A stretch of 64,000 bases of DNA from NCBI GenBank assembly GCA_034667465.1, contig JAXDJV010000012.1, positions 62,001 through 126,000 on the forward strand, read 5' to 3'. The notes under the pieces are model-generated. The model worked only from the letters and a program-made list of their open reading frames with translations. It searched no databases and was not told where the DNA came from. Below are positions 25,705-34,415 of the stretch, piece after piece. Numbering within the stretch: position 1 is the first letter of the stretch; every line of letters starts with the position of its first letter. A program made the position numbers and the translations under genes. This stretch comes from JAOBAU01 sp034667465 (lineage in GTDB: Bacteria > Acidobacteriota > Thermoanaerobaculia > Gp7-AA8).

Positions 25705-27836
25705 AATCGAACCGAATCCATGCGCTCGCAGCCGCGGCGCTCATGACCGCCGCCGGCGCGAGCCAGCTCTTCGCGCAGGCGAAGGACTATCGCGACATCA
25801 AAGCGCCCGCGTTGCACGAGTTCAAAATCCAGGAGCCGAAACGGATCGCGCTCGACAACGGCATGGTGATCTTTCTCCAGGAAGATCACGAGCTGCCGCT
25901 GATCCGCGGCTACGCACGCGTTCGCGGCGGCGCACGCGACATCGACGCCGGCAAAACCGGACTGGCCGGCATCTACAGCGCCTCGTGGCGCAACGGCGGC
26001 ACCGAAACGAAAACGGGCGATCAGCTCGATGACCAGCTCGAATCGCGCGCCGCGCGCGTCGAGACGGGCGCCGGCGACGACTCGACGACGATCCGCTTCG
26101 ACACGCTGAAAGGCGACTTCGCGACGGTCTTCCCGATCTTCGTCGAGCTCCTTCGCAAGCCGGCGTTCCGTCAGGAGAAGATCGATCTCGCCAAGACGCA
26201 GGCGAACACCGGCATCTCCCGACGCAACGACGATCCCGGCTCGATCCTCGGCCGCGAGACGTCCAAGCTCGCTTACGGCGCGACGTCGCCCTATGCGCGC
26301 CAGACCGAGTACGCGACGATCAACGCCATCACCCGCGACGATCTCGTGAAGTTCCACGATCGCTTCGTGCAGCCGAACAACATCATCGTCGGCGTCGTTG
26401 GCGACTTCGATTCGAAGTCGATGGAAGCGACGCTGCGCCAGGCGTTCGCGTCGTGGCCGAAAGGTCCCGCCGCGCCGGCCGCGCCAACCGAAATCTCTCC
26501 CGCAAAACCGGGCGTCTACTTCGTCTCGAAGGACGACGTCACGCAATCCAACATCTCCATCGTTCACCTCGGGCCGATGCGCACCAATCCCGATTTCTAC
26601 GCGCTCGAAGTGATGAATGAAGTGCTCGACGGCGGTTCGTTCTCGGGCCGCTTCATGAACAACATCCGCACGGCGAAAGGCCTCGCCTACTCGGTCGGCG
26701 GCGGCGTCCGTTCCGGCTGGGATCATCCCGGCACATTCCGCGTTTCGATGGGGACGAAGAGCGGCTCGACCGTCGAAGCGATCAACGGTCTCCGTCAGGA
26801 AATCTCCGACATCCAGACCAAACCGGTTTCGGCCGAAGAGATCGTGGCGGCGAAAGAGCGGATCGCCAACAGCTTCATCTTCACGATGGACACGAAGGGG
26901 AAAGTGCTCAACGAGCGGATGGCGCTCGAGTTCTACGGCTATCCGGCCGACTGGTATTCGCGCTATCTCACCGCCGTGCAGAAAGTGACTGCGGACGACG
27001 TTACGCGCGTCGCGAACAAGTATGTGATGCCCGACAAAGCGGCGCTGCTCGTCGTCGGCAAAGAGTCGGATTTCGACAAGCCGCTCTCGACGCTCGGTCA
27101 GGTGACGAAGCTCGACGTGACGATCCCGGAAGGAACGACGCCGGGCGCCGCGAAGAAGAGCGCTGCCGCGACGAATCCGGGCGGACTGGCACTCGTCAGG
27201 AAGGTGCAGGAGTTCGTCGGCGGACAGGCGAAGGTCGCGGCGGTCAAAGCGACACGCACGCACGCGAACGTCAATCGCAAATCGCCGCAGGGCGAGATGT
27301 CGATGGAGATCGATGCGCTGGTCGAGTATCCCGACCGGTCGCGCTCGACGATGAAGATGCCGCAGGGCGAAATGACGATGGTGTCGACGCCCGAGGCGGC
27401 ATTCGTGATCACGCCGATGGGAATGCAGGATCTTCCGTCGTCGCAGCGCGAAGATATGAAGAAAGAGATGTCGATCGATCTGCTGACGGTGCTGTCGAAC
27501 ACCACGAACCCGAGCTACACGTTCACGGCCGCCGGCAACGAAAAGATCGGCGAAGTCGACGCGCAGATCGTCGAGATCAGCGTCGGCGGCAACAGCGTGA
27601 AGTGGTGGGTCGATCCGACGACGGGCCGTCTGCTGCGCAAGTCTCAGCAGGCGCGCGGACCGCAGCCGGGCGAATCGGTCACCGATTACCTGGCGTGGAA
27701 GAGTTTCGACGGCATCAACATGCCGGTGAAGAACACCATCTCGCGCAACGGCGAACAGGTCGGCTCGATGGAAGTGTCGTCGATCGAGATCAATCCGACG
27801 ATCGACAAGTCGATGTACGAGAAACCGGCGAAGTAA
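25701..27836 (+). CDS. M16-like non-catalytic subunit with extra C-terminal domain
   Basis: 711 residues with a signal peptide (about 1-25, ending LFAQ). Residues about 45-480 follow the M16B fold (RIALDNGMVIFLQEDHELPL, SPYARQTEYATINAITRDDL, IRTAKGLAYSVGGGV). The zinc motif is gone: the equivalent of HxxEH reads IYSASW. Paired M16 proteins with one inactive subunit are known. About 170 residues at the C-terminus (from about 535) add a beta-rich domain (MSMEIDALVEYPDRSRST, VKWWVDPTTGRLLRK, ISRNGEQVGSMEVSSIEI) resembling LolA/outer-membrane-lipoprotein-sorting folds by eye; that resemblance is unverified. Coupled to the catalytic subunit by ATGA overlap. Confidence 0.9.
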   Translation: MKSNRIHALAAAALMTAAGASQLFAQAKDYRDIKAPALHEFKIQEPKRIALDNGMVIFLQEDHELPLIRGYARVRGGARDIDAGKTGLAGIYSASWRNGGTETKTGDQLDDQLESRAARVETGAGDDSTTIRFDTLKGDFATVFPIFVELLRKPAFRQEKIDLAKTQANTGISRRNDDPGSILGRETSKLAYGATSPYARQTEYATINAITRDDLVKFHDRFVQPNNIIVGVVGDFDSKSMEATLRQAFASWPKGPAAPAAPTEISPAKPGVYFVSKDDVTQSNISIVHLGPMRTNPDFYALEVMNEVLDGGSFSGRFMNNIRTAKGLAYSVGGGVRSGWDHPGTFRVSMGTKSGSTVEAINGLRQEISDIQTKPVSAEEIVAAKERIANSFIFTMDTKGKVLNERMALEFYGYPADWYSRYLTAVQKVTADDVTRVANKYVMPDKAALLVVGKESDFDKPLSTLGQVTKLDVTIPEGTTPGAAKKSAAATNPGGLALVRKVQEFVGGQAKVAAVKATRTHANVNRKSPQGEMSMEIDALVEYPDRSRSTMKMPQGEMTMVSTPEAAFVITPMGMQDLPSSQREDMKKEMSIDLLTVLSNTTNPSYTFTAAGNEKIGEVDAQIVEISVGGNSVKWWVDPTTGRLLRKSQQARGPQPGESVTDYLAWKSFDGINMPVKNTISRNGEQVGSMEVSSIEINPTIDKSMYEKPAK

Positions 27837-27842
27837 CGTCAC

Positions 27843-27937
27843 GTCATCCCGAGCGTGAGCGAGGGATCCGGCGGACGGGCGGCGCGCAGCGGTATCGCGC
27901 ACCGCCCGCCCGGATCCCTCGCGACGCTCGGGATGAC
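27843..27937. repeat. Palindromic element F, GTCATCCCGAGCG type
   Basis: The left arm GTCATCCCGAGCG followed by GAGCGAGGGATCC pairs with a right arm GGATCCCTCGCGACG followed by CTCGGGATGAC; the centre is GC-rich with CGGGCGG/CCGCCCG repeats. The element begins 6 bases after the M16 stop and ends 9 bases before the next ATG. Similar palindromes are scattered widely in Acidobacteriota and other phyla. A second copy lies at 34275. Confidence 0.9.
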
Positions 27938-27946
27938 ACACTCCCC

Positions 27947-30340
27947 ATGCGAACGTTCGCGGCCCTGCTCCTGGTCCTCCTCACCGCGTGTGCGACGCGC
28001 GGCGTCGAGCGCGAGCGTTTCGATCAACCGGGCGAAGCGGACGCGTACTTCATCGCGAAGCGCGGCATCACCGACGACGCGTCGCTCCGTTACGCGGCAG
28101 CGCGAACGCAGCTCGAGAAGATGTCGCGCAATCGCATCGCCTCCGATGCGAACGGCGTCCGCAACTTTCGCGCGTGGACGTTTCTCGGTCCGGGCAACAT
28201 CGGCGGCCGCACGCGCTCGCTGCTCATCGATCCGACGAATCCGCGCGTGATGTACGCCGGCACCGTTTCGGGCGGCGTCTTCAAAACGAGCGATGGCGGC
28301 GAGCGATGGAATCCGCTCACCGACGCGCTTGCGAATCTGTCGATCGGCGCGATGGCGATGGATCCGAAAGACACGAACACGATCTATGCCGGCACCGGCG
28401 AAGGCTACTTTCGTGAAGACGTCCGCGGCACCGCCACACCGATTCGCGGCAACGGCATCTTCGCGACGCACGACGGCGGTTCGTCGTGGATCCAGCTGAC
28501 GACGACCAACGATCCCGATTTTCAGTGGGTGAACGATCTCGTCGTCAGCGCGCACGATTCGCGTCGCGTCTATGCAGCAACGCGCAGCGGCGTGCTCCGC
28601 TCGAACGATGGCGGCATCAACTGGACGCGCGTGCTGCCGGTAACGGTGAAAGGCGGCTGCTTCGATCTCGCGCTGCGCGCCGGTGCAGACGGCGACGAGT
28701 TCCTCGCGTCGTGCGGCACGTTCGAACAGGCGACGGTTTATCGCAACGCGCACGCGGAATCTGAATCATCGTGGGACGCCGTCCTCTCGCCGCCCGGCAT
28801 GGGCCGAACGTCGCTCGCCTTCGCGCCGTCCGATTCGTCGATCGTCTACGCGCTCGCGGCCAGCAACGATCCCGGTCCCGGCGGTCACTTCGCACAGGGA
28901 GGACTGCTCGGCGTCTTTCGGTCCGACGACGGCGGAAGAACGTGGAGCCCGCGCGCGACGAATGCCGACGCCAATCGCGTCAACACCGTGCTGCTCTCAA
29001 ATCCGCTTTCCGCGCTCGCGCCGTGCGACGGCACGGTCAGCGATTCGTGGGTGTCGATGGGCTGGCACTGCAACGTCATCGTCGTCGATCCGCTCGATCC
29101 GAATCGCGTCTGGGCGGCAGGCGTCGATCTCTTTCGCTCCGACGACGGCGGCCGCAACTGGAGCATCGCGTCGTACTGGTGGCCGGACGAGACCGAGCAG
29201 CGCGCCAGTTACGTCCACGCCGATCAGCACGTGATCGTCTTCGATCCTGCATACGACGGCGTCGCGAATCAGACGATGTTCGCGGCGAACGACGGCGGCG
29301 TCTATCGCACCGACAACGCCCGCGCCACGCTCCGTCCGGACGTCTCCGCACTTTGCGACCTCGGCGCGTCGGGAGTCCACTTCGTCTCGCTCAACCACAA
29401 CTTCGGCGCGACGCAGTTCTACCACGGCACCGTTTTCCCCGACGGCCGCCACTGGCTCGGCGGCGCGCAGGACAACGGCACCGTCTTCGGCGACAGCAGC
29501 AGCGGCATCGACGGCTGGACGATGCCGGTTGGCGGCGACGGCGGATTCGGCGCCGTCGATCCGATCGAGCCGCGCTTCATCTACACGCAATGGCAGAACG
29601 CGTCGCTCGTTCGCTCGACCGACGGCGGCAAATCGTGGAGCGGCGCACGCACCGGCATCAACGACAACTTCCTCTTCATCGCGCCGCTGCTGCTCGATCC
29701 GAACGAGCGCACGCGACTCTGGGTCGGCGGCCGCCGCCTCTGGCGCTCGACGAATCAGGCCGGCAGCTGGAACGCCACCAGCCCGATCCTCGACTCGATG
29801 ATCAGCGCGATCGCCATCGCGCCGAACACTCCGCAAGTCGCGGTGATCGGCACGACCTCCGGCGCGATCCTTCGCACGAGCAACGCGCTGCAGAGTTCCG
29901 TCAACTGGTTGACTATCACGCCGCGCGCGGGATTCATCTCCTCGATCACGTTCGACCCGACGAACACGTCGACGATTTACGCGACGTACGCAAACTTCGG
30001 CGGCGCACACGTCTGGAAATCGCTCGACGGCGGCGTGACGTGGAACGCGAGCGACGGCAGCGGCGTCGAATCGATTCCCGACATTCCGGTGCATTCACTC
30101 CTCGTCGATCCGCAACAACCGTCCCGCCTTTTTCTCGGCACCGATCTCGGCATCTTCGTCTCCACTGACGCCGGCGGGCACTGGTCGGTCGAGAGCAGCT
30201 TTCCGTCGGTCATCACCGAGACGCTCGTCTTCGGTCAGGGCGAATACGGCCGCGCGCTCTACGCATTCACGCACGGACGCGGCGCGTGGCGAGCGGAATT
30301 GGAGCAGCCGGCGACGCCTCGGCGTCGCGTGGCGCAATGA
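27947..30340 (+). CDS. Sortilin/VPS10-like beta-propeller lipoprotein
   Basis: 797 residues from ATG 27947. Lipoprotein signal with lipobox LLTAC (C15). The rest is built of BNR/sortilin repeats with the motif S-x-DGG-x-x-W, seen as TSDGGERWNPL, THDGGSSWIQL, SNDGGINWTRV, SDDGGRTWSP, SDDGGRNWSI and STDGGKSWSG, with linking DPxxPxxxYAGT-type turns. This matches exported VPS10/Ycf48-like propellers of unknown substrate. No catalytic glycosidase residues can be identified. The start sits 9 bases after palindrome F; no ribosome site is obvious. Confidence 0.9.
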   Translation: MRTFAALLLVLLTACATRGVERERFDQPGEADAYFIAKRGITDDASLRYAAARTQLEKMSRNRIASDANGVRNFRAWTFLGPGNIGGRTRSLLIDPTNPRVMYAGTVSGGVFKTSDGGERWNPLTDALANLSIGAMAMDPKDTNTIYAGTGEGYFREDVRGTATPIRGNGIFATHDGGSSWIQLTTTNDPDFQWVNDLVVSAHDSRRVYAATRSGVLRSNDGGINWTRVLPVTVKGGCFDLALRAGADGDEFLASCGTFEQATVYRNAHAESESSWDAVLSPPGMGRTSLAFAPSDSSIVYALAASNDPGPGGHFAQGGLLGVFRSDDGGRTWSPRATNADANRVNTVLLSNPLSALAPCDGTVSDSWVSMGWHCNVIVVDPLDPNRVWAAGVDLFRSDDGGRNWSIASYWWPDETEQRASYVHADQHVIVFDPAYDGVANQTMFAANDGGVYRTDNARATLRPDVSALCDLGASGVHFVSLNHNFGATQFYHGTVFPDGRHWLGGAQDNGTVFGDSSSGIDGWTMPVGGDGGFGAVDPIEPRFIYTQWQNASLVRSTDGGKSWSGARTGINDNFLFIAPLLLDPNERTRLWVGGRRLWRSTNQAGSWNATSPILDSMISAIAIAPNTPQVAVIGTTSGAILRTSNALQSSVNWLTITPRAGFISSITFDPTNTSTIYATYANFGGAHVWKSLDGGVTWNASDGSGVESIPDIPVHSLLVDPQQPSRLFLGTDLGIFVSTDAGGHWSVESSFPSVITETLVFGQGEYGRALYAFTHGRGAWRAELEQPATPRRRVAQ

Positions 30341-30554
30341 CGGCGTTAATCCTGACCATACTTAACCAAACTCTGACCCTCGCGTACCGCCCGGCGGGTC
30401 AGCAAATGATGTGATTTCCCACGCTCCGAATCGGCAAAATCACGTAATCCATTGATTCCAAAAGACTTATAGATCCGCGCATCCCATGGCACCGCGGCTG
30501 CTCTGTGTCGCTCCCCTCGAAAGAATCGAGAAGCAGATGAAAGAGGAGATGACG

Positions 30555-31526
30555 ATGGGACGATTCAAGGGGATGTTCGCGGCGGCTTTTACGGTGGCGA
30601 TGATGTTCGCCGGCAGCGCGCTCGCGCAGGAGATCGTTGATTCCGGCAATCATGCGAAGCCGAACAAATCGGACTTCGAGATCGGCGACACGTCGTGGGT
30701 CGATCAGGAAGCGTTCATCAAAGCCGGCCACCGCTGCGTGACCGAGCAGCCGACCGAAGACGAAGCGATGCGCATCGAAGCGAACTATCTCGACGCGCTG
30801 CTCTCCACGCCGCGCTTCAGCATCGCATCGGTGTCGAGCCCCGTCTCAATCACCGTCAACTTCCACGTCATCCGTAACTCGAGCGGCGGCGGCGACGTCT
30901 CCGACGCGCGTCTGAACTCGCAGATCTCGACGCTGAACAGCGCGTACAGCGGCCGCGGCTTCACGTTCGTTCGCGGCACCACCGATCGCACCAACAACAG
31001 CACGTGGTACACGATGGGTCCGGGCACGAGCGCGGAAAGCGCCTGCAAGAACTACTTCACCGGTATCGCCAGCAACAACGCGAACTACGTGCTGAACTTC
31101 TACTCGGCAGCGCCGGGCGGCGGTCTCCTCGGCTGGGCGACGTTCCCGTGGAACCTCTCCGGCAATCCGCGCATGGACGGCGTCGTCATCCTCAACTCGT
31201 CGATCAACGGCGGCTCCGCCGCTCCCTACAACCTCGGCGACACAGCGGTGCACGAGATCGGTCACTGGCTCGGCCTGTATCACACGTTCCAGGGCGGCTG
31301 CGGCACCGGCAACAACACGACCAGCGGCGACTACGTCGCCGACACGTACGCCGAGGCTTCAGCGGCGTCGGGTTGCCCGTCGGGACGCAACACCTGCAGC
31401 GCGGCCGGAAACGATCCGATCACCAACTTCATGGATTACACCGACGACAGCTGCATGTACCTCTTCAGCAGCGGCCAGGTGTCGCGCATGGTGAACATGG
31501 CCGCGACCTATCGCCCCTCTCTCTAA
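30555..31526 (+). CDS. Secreted M43 (pappalysin/cytophagalysin) zinc metalloprotease
   Basis: 323 residues from ATG 30555, chosen because GAGGAG lies 7 bases upstream. Signal peptide FAAAFTVAMMFAGSALAQ. Zinc motif HEIGHWLGLYH (H233, E234, H237, H243) with the Met-turn in ITNFMDYTDDSCMYLFS, and Cys pairs around GGCGTGNN and SGCPSGRNTC that likely form disulfides, all typical of M43. The C-terminus SSGQVSRMVNMA is standard. The 214-base upstream region holds an AT-rich segment (30446-30475, including TTATAGAT) that may be a promoter. A terminator follows at 31543. Confidence 0.95.
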   Translation: MGRFKGMFAAAFTVAMMFAGSALAQEIVDSGNHAKPNKSDFEIGDTSWVDQEAFIKAGHRCVTEQPTEDEAMRIEANYLDALLSTPRFSIASVSSPVSITVNFHVIRNSSGGGDVSDARLNSQISTLNSAYSGRGFTFVRGTTDRTNNSTWYTMGPGTSAESACKNYFTGIASNNANYVLNFYSAAPGGGLLGWATFPWNLSGNPRMDGVVILNSSINGGSAAPYNLGDTAVHEIGHWLGLYHTFQGGCGTGNNTTSGDYVADTYAEASAASGCPSGRNTCSAAGNDPITNFMDYTDDSCMYLFSSGQVSRMVNMAATYRPSL

Positions 31527-31542
31527 GCGTTCGCCACGAGTG

Positions 31543-31575
31543 AAGGACCGCGGGCGTCTACGTCCGCGGTCCTTT
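31543..31575 (+). terminator. Hairpin terminator after the M43 protease gene
   Basis: Stem AAGGACCGCGG (31543-31553) pairs with CCGCGGTCCTT (31564-31574), 11 pairs, around a 10-base loop, followed by only one further T. The right arm overlaps TACACT (31575-31580), the -10-like box of the next gene, so termination and initiation signals are adjoined. The core GGACCGCGG recurs at 39449. Confidence 0.65.
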
Positions 31576-31586
31576 ACACTTCACGC

Positions 31587-32558
31587 ATGCTCACTGCCGC
31601 CGCGCGCGGAATCGCGCTCTTCCTCGGCGGCTTCACGCTGCTGAACGTCGCCGGAGATCTTCGCTTCGCCGGCACCGACGGCAATCTCTGGTGGATCGAT
31701 CTCCGGCCCTTACCCTTTGGCAGATTGATCCTCATTGTGTTCGCGATCGCGATGATCGCGTATGCGATCGCGCCTCGCCTTTCACGCGCGCGTCTCTTCG
31801 CGGACGTTGCGCTGATCGCGATCGTGCTCGTCGCGGCGATCGGCAACACGATCCGTTACTACGTGATCCTCGCGCGCGGCGATGTGCGAACGACTCTGCC
31901 GCTGCCGCTTTCATTGCTGATCGCGGCCGCGATGCTCGCGATCCTCATCGCACATCACCGCGCGCCGCAACCGAACCGACGCGCGTTCATCGTCAGCTTC
32001 GTCGCTGCCGGAATCGTCTTTCCGATCGCGCAGATCGCGCTCTTCGGACTGACCGACTATCGACGCCGTGCCGATCTCATCGTCGTGTTCGGTGCGCACG
32101 CGTTCGCGAACGGCGCGCCGTCACGCGCGCTCGCCGATCGCATCGACACCGGCATCGAGCTCTATCGTGCCGGACTCGCGCCGCGCATTCTTTTTTCCGG
32201 CGGTCCCGGCGACGGCGCGATTCACGAAACGGAAGCGATGCGCCGTTACGCCATCCGTCGCGGAGTTCCCGACTCCGCGATCGCGGTCGACCTCGACGGC
32301 ATCAATACCGAGTCGACCGCGCGCAACACGCTGACATTCACGCACGGACTTCCGACACGCGTGCTCGCCGTCAGTCACTTCTATCACCTGCCGCGCATCA
32401 AGATGACGTATCAGCGCTACGGCTTCAACGTCTGCACCGTCCCGTCCGGAAACGCCGGCGTGCAGCCGCTGCTGCTGAATCTCGCGCGCGAAGATGCGGC
32501 GTTCTGGCGTTACTACCTGCGGCGCATTACAACGAGTCCGCAATCCGCCGCGCGATGA
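31587..32558 (+). CDS. YdcF-like (DUF218/ElyC) membrane protein
   Basis: 323 residues. Four or five hydrophobic helices fill the N-terminal 160 residues (GIALFLGGFTLLNVAGD, LILIVFAIAMIAYAIAP, ADVALIAIVLVAAIG and AFIVSFVAAGIVFPIAQIAL). A DUF218 domain follows (DLIVVFGAHAFANGAPSRAL, RILFSGGPGDGAIHE, NTESTARNTLTFTH, VLAVSHFYHLPRIKM). Family members act in envelope or cell-wall-related processes; no specific reaction assigned. The start is 6 bases after TACACT, a leaderless arrangement. The 3' end overlaps the convergent esterase gene by 32 bases. Confidence 0.88.
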   Translation: MLTAAARGIALFLGGFTLLNVAGDLRFAGTDGNLWWIDLRPLPFGRLILIVFAIAMIAYAIAPRLSRARLFADVALIAIVLVAAIGNTIRYYVILARGDVRTTLPLPLSLLIAAAMLAILIAHHRAPQPNRRAFIVSFVAAGIVFPIAQIALFGLTDYRRRADLIVVFGAHAFANGAPSRALADRIDTGIELYRAGLAPRILFSGGPGDGAIHETEAMRRYAIRRGVPDSAIAVDLDGINTESTARNTLTFTHGLPTRVLAVSHFYHLPRIKMTYQRYGFNVCTVPSGNAGVQPLLLNLAREDAAFWRYYLRRITTSPQSAAR

Positions 32559-33282
32559 GTGTGTAGCCCTCGCCGCCCGGATGAAAGCGATCCGCCGACA
32601 GCCGATCGTGATGCGCGAAAAGATCCGACGTCTGCACGACCGTGAAATTCAGATCGCCGGCGAATCGCTCGGCGACGCGCGCGTTCCAGCGCGTCACCAG
32701 CGGTGAGAGCGTGCCGCCGAACGGCGTCGTCACGAACGGGTTGTAAAGACCGATCAGAAAAATGCGCGCGGTCGGATTCGCTTCGCGCACGATGGCGACG
32801 CTCTTCTCGATGTTCGCGAGCACCGCGTCCATCACCGCTTCCGGATTCTTCGGCGCGGCCGATCGAATTTGCGTATCGCCCCAGAGATCGTTCCCGCCGA
32901 TCGAGATGATGACGACGTTCGACTGCGCGATGATCGTGCGGACGTTGCGGCTGTCGAGCACTTTCAGCAGATCGCCGGTGCGCGCGCCGTTCACGGCGAG
33001 GTTCACGACCGGACGATTCGGAATCTGCCGCCGCTTCAGCTCGTCTGATAAACGGCCGCCGATGCCGAGGCCTGCTTCGTCGCCGGTGCCGCGCGCGAGC
33101 GAATCGCCGAGCACCACGGCGGAGATCGCGAGCGTCTGCGGCTTCGCCGTGATTGCCGCGGCCTGCCCGTTGACCGGAGTGCCGGTCTCGCCGCGCAGGA
33201 ATTCGTAAAACCCGAAGCCGAACGTCGACGCTGCGAGGATCGCCGCTGCAGTCGGAAGATACCAGGTGAGGAAGCGGCGCAT
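32527..33282 (-). CDS. SGNH/GDSL hydrolase (lysophospholipase L1-like esterase)
   Basis: 251 residues from ATG 33282. An N-terminal membrane anchor (about 6-26, TWYLPTAAAILAASTFGFGF) precedes an SGNH hydrolase: block I VVLGDSLARG (Ser61), block II Gly in NLAVNGARTGDL, block III SIGGNDLWG, and block V DRFHPGGEGY with the Asp/His of the triad. Probably an extracytoplasmic esterase or acyl hydrolase. TATGTT on the minus strand (33300-33295) ends 12 bases upstream. Longer starts up to 33342 exist and would overlap the divergent ABC gene. Confidence 0.9.
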   Translation of the reverse strand: MRRFLTWYLPTAAAILAASTFGFGFYEFLRGETGTPVNGQAAAITAKPQTLAISAVVLGDSLARGTGDEAGLGIGGRLSDELKRRQIPNRPVVNLAVNGARTGDLLKVLDSRNVRTIIAQSNVVIISIGGNDLWGDTQIRSAAPKNPEAVMDAVLANIEKSVAIVREANPTARIFLIGLYNPFVTTPFGGTLSPLVTRWNARVAERFAGDLNFTVVQTSDLFAHHDRLSADRFHPGGEGYTLIARRIADSL

Positions 33283-33293
33283 CGCGGCGAAGG

Positions 33294-33300
33294 TAACATA
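33294..33300. promoter_or_regulatory. Possible bidirectional -10 core TAACATA
   Basis: TAACAT on the plus strand (33294-33299) faces the ABC ATPase start at 33326; TATGTT on the minus strand (33300-33295) faces the esterase start at 33282. Same TANNNTA geometry as at 22875 and 49692. Confidence 0.42.
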
Positions 33301-33325
33301 GGCGGCGCGGCGCATTGCCGCACGC

Positions 33326-34261
33326 ATGCGCCACTCCATCACCGGCTACTCCACGCTCGCGCCGACGCTCATCGCGTCGCATCTCACCAAGACCATCGAC
33401 AGGCGCGTGATCGTCGACGACGTTTCATTCGAGCTTTTCCCCGGCGAGGTCTTCGGCTTCCTCGGACCGAACGGCGCCGGCAAAACGACCACGATCCGAA
33501 TGCTCGTCGGCCTCATCAAACCGACGTCGGGACAGGTCACGATCTGCGGACACGATCTCGTCAAAGATTTCGAAGCGGCGATGCGCTGCACCGGCTGCAT
33601 CGTCGAGAATCCCGATCTCTATCGCTTCATGACCGGCCGCGAGAACCTCGAGCACTTCGCGCGGATGCTCGGCGTACGCGACGCGGAAATCGAGCGCGTC
33701 GCGGAGCTCGTCTCACTCGCGCATCGACTCGATCAGCGCGTTGGCACCTACTCGCTCGGCATGCGCCAGCGCTTGGGAATCGCTCAGGCGCTGCTCGGCA
33801 ACCCGAAGCTGCTCATCCTCGACGAACCGGCCAACGGACTCGATCCCGCCGGCATCCGCGAGATTCGCGAGCTGCTCCGAAATCTCGCCGAGCATCGAGC
33901 GATGACCGTCTTCGTGTCGAGTCATCTGCTCGCGGAGATCGAGCTGATGTGCGATCGCGTCGCGATCATTCACCGCGGCCGCATCCTGCACACCGGCGCC
34001 GTGCGCGATCTGATCTCGAATCAGCGCGAGCTCGAACTGCGCGTCAGCGATGTTGCACGCGCGACCGCCGTCGCGAAAGAACGCGGCATCACCTCGCGCA
34101 TCGCGAATGATCGTCTGCTCCTCGCGATGGAAGAAGAGGACGCGCCGCCGCTCCTGCGCGCACTGATCGAGCAGGGCGTCGATGTCTTCCACGTGCAGCG
34201 CAAAGTGCAGACGCTCGAAGAGCGCTTCCTCGAAGCGACCGGCGGCGAAACCGTCGGCTGA
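33326..34261 (+). CDS. ABC transporter ATP-binding protein
   Basis: 311 residues. Walker A GPNGAGKTTTIRML, Q-loop replaced by CIVENPDLY (as in the CcmA/bacitracin-export group), signature YSLGMRQRLGIAQ, Walker B LLILDEPANGLDP, H-loop FVSSHLL. A C-terminal regulatory tail of about 90 residues (ELRVSDVARATAVAKERG) is typical of BcrA/YxlF-like ATPases paired with ABC-2 permeases. The permease is the next gene, about 150 bases downstream beyond palindrome G, with its own -10 box. Confidence 0.95.
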   Translation: MRHSITGYSTLAPTLIASHLTKTIDRRVIVDDVSFELFPGEVFGFLGPNGAGKTTTIRMLVGLIKPTSGQVTICGHDLVKDFEAAMRCTGCIVENPDLYRFMTGRENLEHFARMLGVRDAEIERVAELVSLAHRLDQRVGTYSLGMRQRLGIAQALLGNPKLLILDEPANGLDPAGIREIRELLRNLAEHRAMTVFVSSHLLAEIELMCDRVAIIHRGRILHTGAVRDLISNQRELELRVSDVARATAVAKERGITSRIANDRLLLAMEEEDAPPLLRALIEQGVDVFHVQRKVQTLEERFLEATGGETVG

Positions 34262-34274
34262 GAATGCCGTCCTT

Positions 34275-34361
34275 GTCATCCCGAGCGTAGCGAGGGATCC
34301 GGGCGGGTGGCGCGCGCTGCGAGTCCCTTCCCCCCGGATTCTTCGCTCCGCTCAGAATGAC
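34275..34361. repeat. Palindromic element G, GTCATCCCGAGCG / GTCATTCTGAGCGG type
   Basis: Left arm GTCATCCCGAGCG then TAGCGAGGGATCC; right arm GGATTCTTCGCTC then CGCTCAGAATGAC. The arms represent two variants of the same family and pair imperfectly with several G-U or mismatched positions. It separates the ABC ATPase gene from its permease gene. Element F (27843) is the other copy. Confidence 0.88.
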
Positions 34362-34415
34362 GCCAACCGAGAAGAAAGTATCGGATGTGCGTCGGCGCAT
34401 TCTATTCTTCGCATC

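Noticed and set aside
25524..27941. Very long open frame antisense to the M16 pair
   Set aside because: His/Arg/Asp-rich with no domain, and the sense strand holds two well-recognised proteins.
30446..30475. Promoter with TTGATT and TATAGA before the M43 protease
   Set aside because: The spacing between the two boxes is too short and the last T of the -10 is missing; mentioned only as an AT-rich candidate.
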